A stretch of 64,000 nucleotides of DNA from assembly GCF_000255455.1 (NCBI RefSeq), contig NZ_JH621249.1:31738-95737 (forward strand), given 5' to 3'. A program made the position numbers and the translations under genes. The DNA comes from Aquimarina agarilytica ZC1 (GTDB lineage: Bacteria > Bacteroidota > Bacteroidia > Flavobacteriales > Flavobacteriaceae). Shown piece by piece: positions 61,703 through 64,000 of this stretch. Position 1 is the first letter of the stretch. The number at the start of each line of letters is the position of its first letter. The notes under the pieces were generated by a model. It ran no database searches. It worked only from the letters and a program-made list of their open reading frames with translations, and had not been told where the DNA came from.

Positions 61703-61914
61703 TGAAAGTGAATCCTAACAAAATGTACATCGTTTATACACCTTTCTACAGAAGTCGCAAAGACATATTTAATGGAAAACCAACAACGATGCAGGAACTC
61801 AAAAACAAGTTTAGACGAGGATTAGATGCATCTGTAATCGATAGTATCTACTCCACAAAAAAAGGAGCAAACGAAGCTGCCGATAAGCTCTTCAGAAAAG
61901 CAAAAAGAAGTTAA
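61702..61914 (+). CDS. Small basic operon protein, 70 residues
   Basis: ATG 61702 overlaps the helicase stop by one base (TGATG) and gives 70 residues; an in-frame TTG at 61699 is a weaker start. It reads MKVNPNKMYIVYTPFYRSRK, then DGKPTTMQEL-like FNGKPTTMQELKNKFRRGL and a basic C-terminus. It is lysine-rich and probably binds nucleic acid or a protein partner. It ends 2 bases before the AAA ATPase gene. No family is recognised. Confidence 0.55.
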   Translation: MKVNPNKMYIVYTPFYRSRKDIFNGKPTTMQELKNKFRRGLDASVIDSIYSTKKGANEAADKLFRKAKRS

Positions 61915-61916
61915 TA

Positions 61917-62867
61917 ATGAACAACAGAAAATTAGATATCCCAGAAGTAAAGCAGATTCCACAGTTTATGAAAATTATGGATGATTTAAGTGTTGGGAAC
62001 AATCCATACTTGGTTGGAAGTGCCGGAACAGGAAAAACCACCATAGGCGAAAAAATTGCTTATGCGATAAAAGGAAGAGGGGAAAACGATGGTCAAGAAT
62101 TACCATTTACCATTGTGAATTGCAACCAATGGACTTCGCCTATCGATATTAAAGGAGGACAAACCATTTCTGGTTACAAAGAAGGCGCACTTATAGAAGC
62201 TTGGCGTGATGGTAAAATTTTAATCCTGGACGAAATGCCCAAGTTGGATGCCAATACCGCTGGATTGCTAAATGATGCTTTAGCAAAAAGCGCACGTGAA
62301 GATGCTATTATCTTCAATGGGAATAATGAACCAATTAAGAAGCATAGAAACTTTGGTTGTATCGCTACAGGAAATGTCATAGGTAAAGGCGCAAGTGGAA
62401 ACTACGTTGGAAATAACAAACAAGATGCATCTTTGCTTGACCGTTTTAGTGGTTGTATTTACCGCATTGGTTTTAACGAAACTTTAGAACGTCAACTCGT
62501 TTATCCTGCGGTAGTAGATATTTGCCTTAACATTAGAAAATCCATTCTCAAATACGAAGGTAAAGAAGCTGGCGATGACGACACCGAAGATATTATGACA
62601 CTTCGCACAATGCTTAACTTTGAACGCGCTTACGAGCTTGAAATGAAGCGAGAAACAGGAATGAAAGATGAGTTTGGAAAGACCTACCGTAAAATGCCAA
62701 ATGGCAAAACGCTCAAGGATTCTCTACACAGCTATTTTATAGCAATGACCAAGGAAAAAGCTGAACACATCAAGACAGAAATTAACCTGGAAGGCTTTTT
62801 AAACTCTTATAAAAGTAGCGGAATGAAGCAGGCTTTTATTACAGAGTTTAAGAGGAGGATTGGGTAA
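61917..62867 (+). CDS. MoxR/CbbQ-type AAA+ ATPase
   Basis: This is a 316-residue AAA+ protein. Walker A is GSAGTGKTT (34-42), the pore-loop/GKT environment WTSPIDIKGGQTISGY follows, Walker B is ILILDEMPK (Asp105, Glu106), sensor 1 is CIATGN (Asn153), and the arginine finger is Arg176 in SLLDRFSG. AAA_5/MoxR members remodel partner proteins and usually pair with a VWA protein, which is not present in the visible part. Here the ATPase closes the methyltransferase-helicase operon, so those proteins are the likeliest clients. Its last 20 bases overlap the convergent SLATT gene. Confidence 0.75.
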   Translation: MNNRKLDIPEVKQIPQFMKIMDDLSVGNNPYLVGSAGTGKTTIGEKIAYAIKGRGENDGQELPFTIVNCNQWTSPIDIKGGQTISGYKEGALIEAWRDGKILILDEMPKLDANTAGLLNDALAKSAREDAIIFNGNNEPIKKHRNFGCIATGNVIGKGASGNYVGNNKQDASLLDRFSGCIYRIGFNETLERQLVYPAVVDICLNIRKSILKYEGKEAGDDDTEDIMTLRTMLNFERAYELEMKRETGMKDEFGKTYRKMPNGKTLKDSLHSYFIAMTKEKAEHIKTEINLEGFLNSYKSSGMKQAFITEFKRRIG

Positions 62868-63525
62868 ATGTGTTAATTGCAATGAATAACGAAGGAGGTA
62901 TAGTTACTAGCAGGAAATACCATCCGTAAACATTCCAATAATATCGAAGTGTAATTTCATTTTTGTTTAGATTCTTAACTTTATCAGGATTTGTCCTTTT
63001 CATATACTCTATGTTAGTCATTAAAAATCTATCATAATCTATACGAGAGTGATTGCCAGAAGTATTTAAAACGCTTTCATATCTTTTCGTTATATCTTTT
63101 GCGAAACTGAGCATTTCATAGCTAGAAGGGTCTTCTCTTAGGGTCTTGAATATTCTTAACTCATTATATAATTCTGATATTTTTAATCCACTGTCGTGAT
63201 GCATCTTTGCATTTAATTCATAATTCTGTGCATTTTCAAATTGACTAAAAACGAGAACCAAAATAGAGAGACCAGTAATTATGAAGTTAAGGGCATTTTG
63301 ACTAATCCCCAATTCTAATCCAAAAACTGTAATTAAACTCGCAATTATTAAATATGCTGAAATGATAGCCAAACCAACATTTGAAGTTTTGCCTTTAGTT
63401 CTAAGTCTTTTGTCACAGTTGAACCGCGATCCTTTTGTTGACCACATTTTATAATTTAATTCTTCAAAAAAGCTTTTACTTAAATAATCATTAGGAGCAT
63501 TTATTTCTTCATTAGTTTTTTTCAT
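62848..63525 (-). CDS. SLATT-domain (2TM effector) membrane protein
   Basis: This is a 225-residue membrane protein. Two adjacent transmembrane helices (about residues 50-72 and 78-96) are followed by a long helical segment with FENAQNYELNAKMHHDSGLKI, in part, EIYNELR-like SELYNELRIF, and a third hydrophobic stretch near the C-terminus (YGWYFLLVTIPPSLFIAI). This two-helix plus cytosolic helix layout with NYELNAKMHH is that of SLATT domains, which act as membrane effectors in nucleotide-signal and other defence systems. It follows a methyltransferase gene by 18 bases in the same direction. A defence effector role is inference from the family. Confidence 0.65.
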   Translation of the reverse strand: MKKTNEEINAPNDYLSKSFFEELNYKMWSTKGSRFNCDKRLRTKGKTSNVGLAIISAYLIIASLITVFGLELGISQNALNFIITGLSILVLVFSQFENAQNYELNAKMHHDSGLKISELYNELRIFKTLREDPSSYEMLSFAKDITKRYESVLNTSGNHSRIDYDRFLMTNIEYMKRTNPDKVKNLNKNEITLRYYWNVYGWYFLLVTIPPSLFIAINTFTQSSS

Positions 63526-63543
63526 AATTTAAAATGGAGTTTT

Positions 63544-64000
63544 TTAAAGGATCAATGATTTAGTTAATCTTACGCAATCATCTGAAATTATTTCATTTCT
63601 TTTTATAATACAGTTAGGAATCCCAGGGCTCTCAACTGTGTTTCCAATTTCTATTTCTGAAAAAACAAAATTATTTAGATCTAACAATTGAGAAAGAACA
63701 TCTTTTCTTTTATCAAAGCCATAAGCCTCCATTACCGCATCGTCAAGCTTTTTATGTGTTTTCTTGAGCGGATTTGAACCAGGTTGTTCAAGGATTCTAT
63801 AAAGGTCTCTCAATGTATAATTGTGCAACTCCATTAGTATGTTTCTTTCCTCTCGTAAGCTTTTGGCGATTTTCGCAACTTTCTTAACCTGCGAAATAGT
63901 CGGTTTTTGAGGAAAGGGAAATGTATCCCAAATTGAATCGGTAGTATATCTTGGGTCTCCTTTCATAGTAGAGCATTTTTCTTGATACCAAAGAATATGC
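63544..64000 (-). CDS. C-terminal part of a type IIG/MmeI-like DNA methyltransferase (5' end outside window)
   Basis: The frame is open to the window edge: upstream of the internal ATG at 63966 it continues as ILWYQEKCSTMKGDPRYTTD without a stop, so the gene is truncated by the window. The visible ~152 residues match the C-terminal part of class I SAM-dependent DNA methyltransferases of the MmeI and PglX kind: DPRYTTDSIWDTFPFPQ, then LREERNILMELHNYTLRDLY, LEQPGSNPLKKTHKKLD and AVMEAYGFDKRKDVLSQLL. In type IIG enzymes this end belongs to the target-recognition unit. The nuclease and SAM motifs lie outside. It is followed by the SLATT gene. Confidence 0.7.
   Translation of the reverse strand, partial: HILWYQEKCSTMKGDPRYTTDSIWDTFPFPQKPTISQVKKVAKIAKSLREERNILMELHNYTLRDLYRILEQPGSNPLKKTHKKLDDAVMEAYGFDKRKDVLSQLLDLNNFVFSEIEIGNTVESPGIPNCIIKRNEIISDDCVRLTKSLIL

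Larger units (their letters stand above)
46830..64000. mobile_element. Integrative element at the 3' end of ssrA (right end outside window)
   Basis: A large serine recombinase, divergent phage-like regulators, mobile-type operons and a methyltransferase/SLATT pair lie directly beside the 3' end of ssrA, a common integration target. The repeated palindrome GCTTTCGCGAAAGC is found in this region and not in the rest of the window. No second copy of the ssrA 3' end occurs up to 64000, so the right boundary must lie beyond. No relaxase, type IV secretion or phage structural gene is visible in this part. The exact left boundary is somewhere in 46830-46900. Confidence 0.75.

Noticed and set aside
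63760-63790. GGATTTGAACCAGG as the right attachment site or a tRNA end
   Set aside because: It is coding sequence for GSNPLKK in the methyltransferase and does not match the ssrA 3' end.

Overview
The window is chromosomal DNA of a marine-type member of the Flavobacteriaceae (Bacteroidota). The evidence is the low G+C content, -7 elements of the TAnnTTTG type with TTTG/TTG near -33, type IX secretion (T9SS) C-terminal sorting domains on two secreted enzymes, a gliding-motility ABC ATPase (GldA), and a tmRNA whose tag reads GENNYALAA.

Layout. 1-6.2 kb: a truncated gene end, metY, an HTH regulator with a large upstream dyad, a small cytochrome c and a T9SS-exported beta-helix protein. 6.2-9 kb: a SulP anion transporter with a beta-carbonic anhydrase, which looks like a bicarbonate uptake unit. 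9-16.2 kb: a glycogen operon read leftward, glgA-glgC-glgB-GH31. 16.2-21 kb: aldo/keto reductase, fumC, a 54-residue membrane protein, a YceI-like lipoprotein and a cupin. 21-24.8 kb: a lipoprotein amidohydrolase in a cassette-like setting, interrupted on one side by an IS1182-type insertion sequence and followed by decayed sequence. 24.8-30.6 kb: miaE, dnaX (gamma/tau through a -1 frameshift), a GH3 beta-glucosidase and gldA. 30.6-35.1 kb: the phenylalanine/tyrosine operon (pheA, aminotransferase, tyrA, DAHP synthase-chorismate mutase), preceded by a Phe-rich leader peptide and a complete transcription attenuator. 35.1-40.2 kb: a T9SS glycosidase, a small conserved protein, pyrF and a pirin. 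40.2-46.3 kb: an accessory stretch with a GATase-like protein, a protein of unknown family, an AurF-like diiron N-oxygenase, a thioredoxin-like protein and a dehydrogenase, with two copies of a ~175-bp MITE-like repeat.

46.4-64 kb: ssrA (tmRNA), with an integrative element lying against its 3' end and running out of the window. It carries a large serine recombinase whose open frame runs antisense into ssrA, a 57-residue coupled partner, divergent regulators, a replication/regulation-like operon that includes a glycosyltransferase and a membrane protein with a textbook C2H2 zinc finger, and a tightly overlapping five-gene operon (adenine methyltransferase, small protein, strawberry-notch helicase, small protein, MoxR-type ATPase). 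Its last visible genes are, on the other strand, the C-terminus of an MmeI/type IIG-like methyltransferase followed by a SLATT-type membrane protein.

The strongest candidates for something new are the methyltransferase-helicase-ATPase operon (a possible split DarB-like anti-restriction or defence system), the methyltransferase-SLATT pair, and the zinc-finger membrane protein. The best-supported regulatory findings are the phe attenuator and the dnaX frameshift site. All names rest on reading the sequence; no database search was run.
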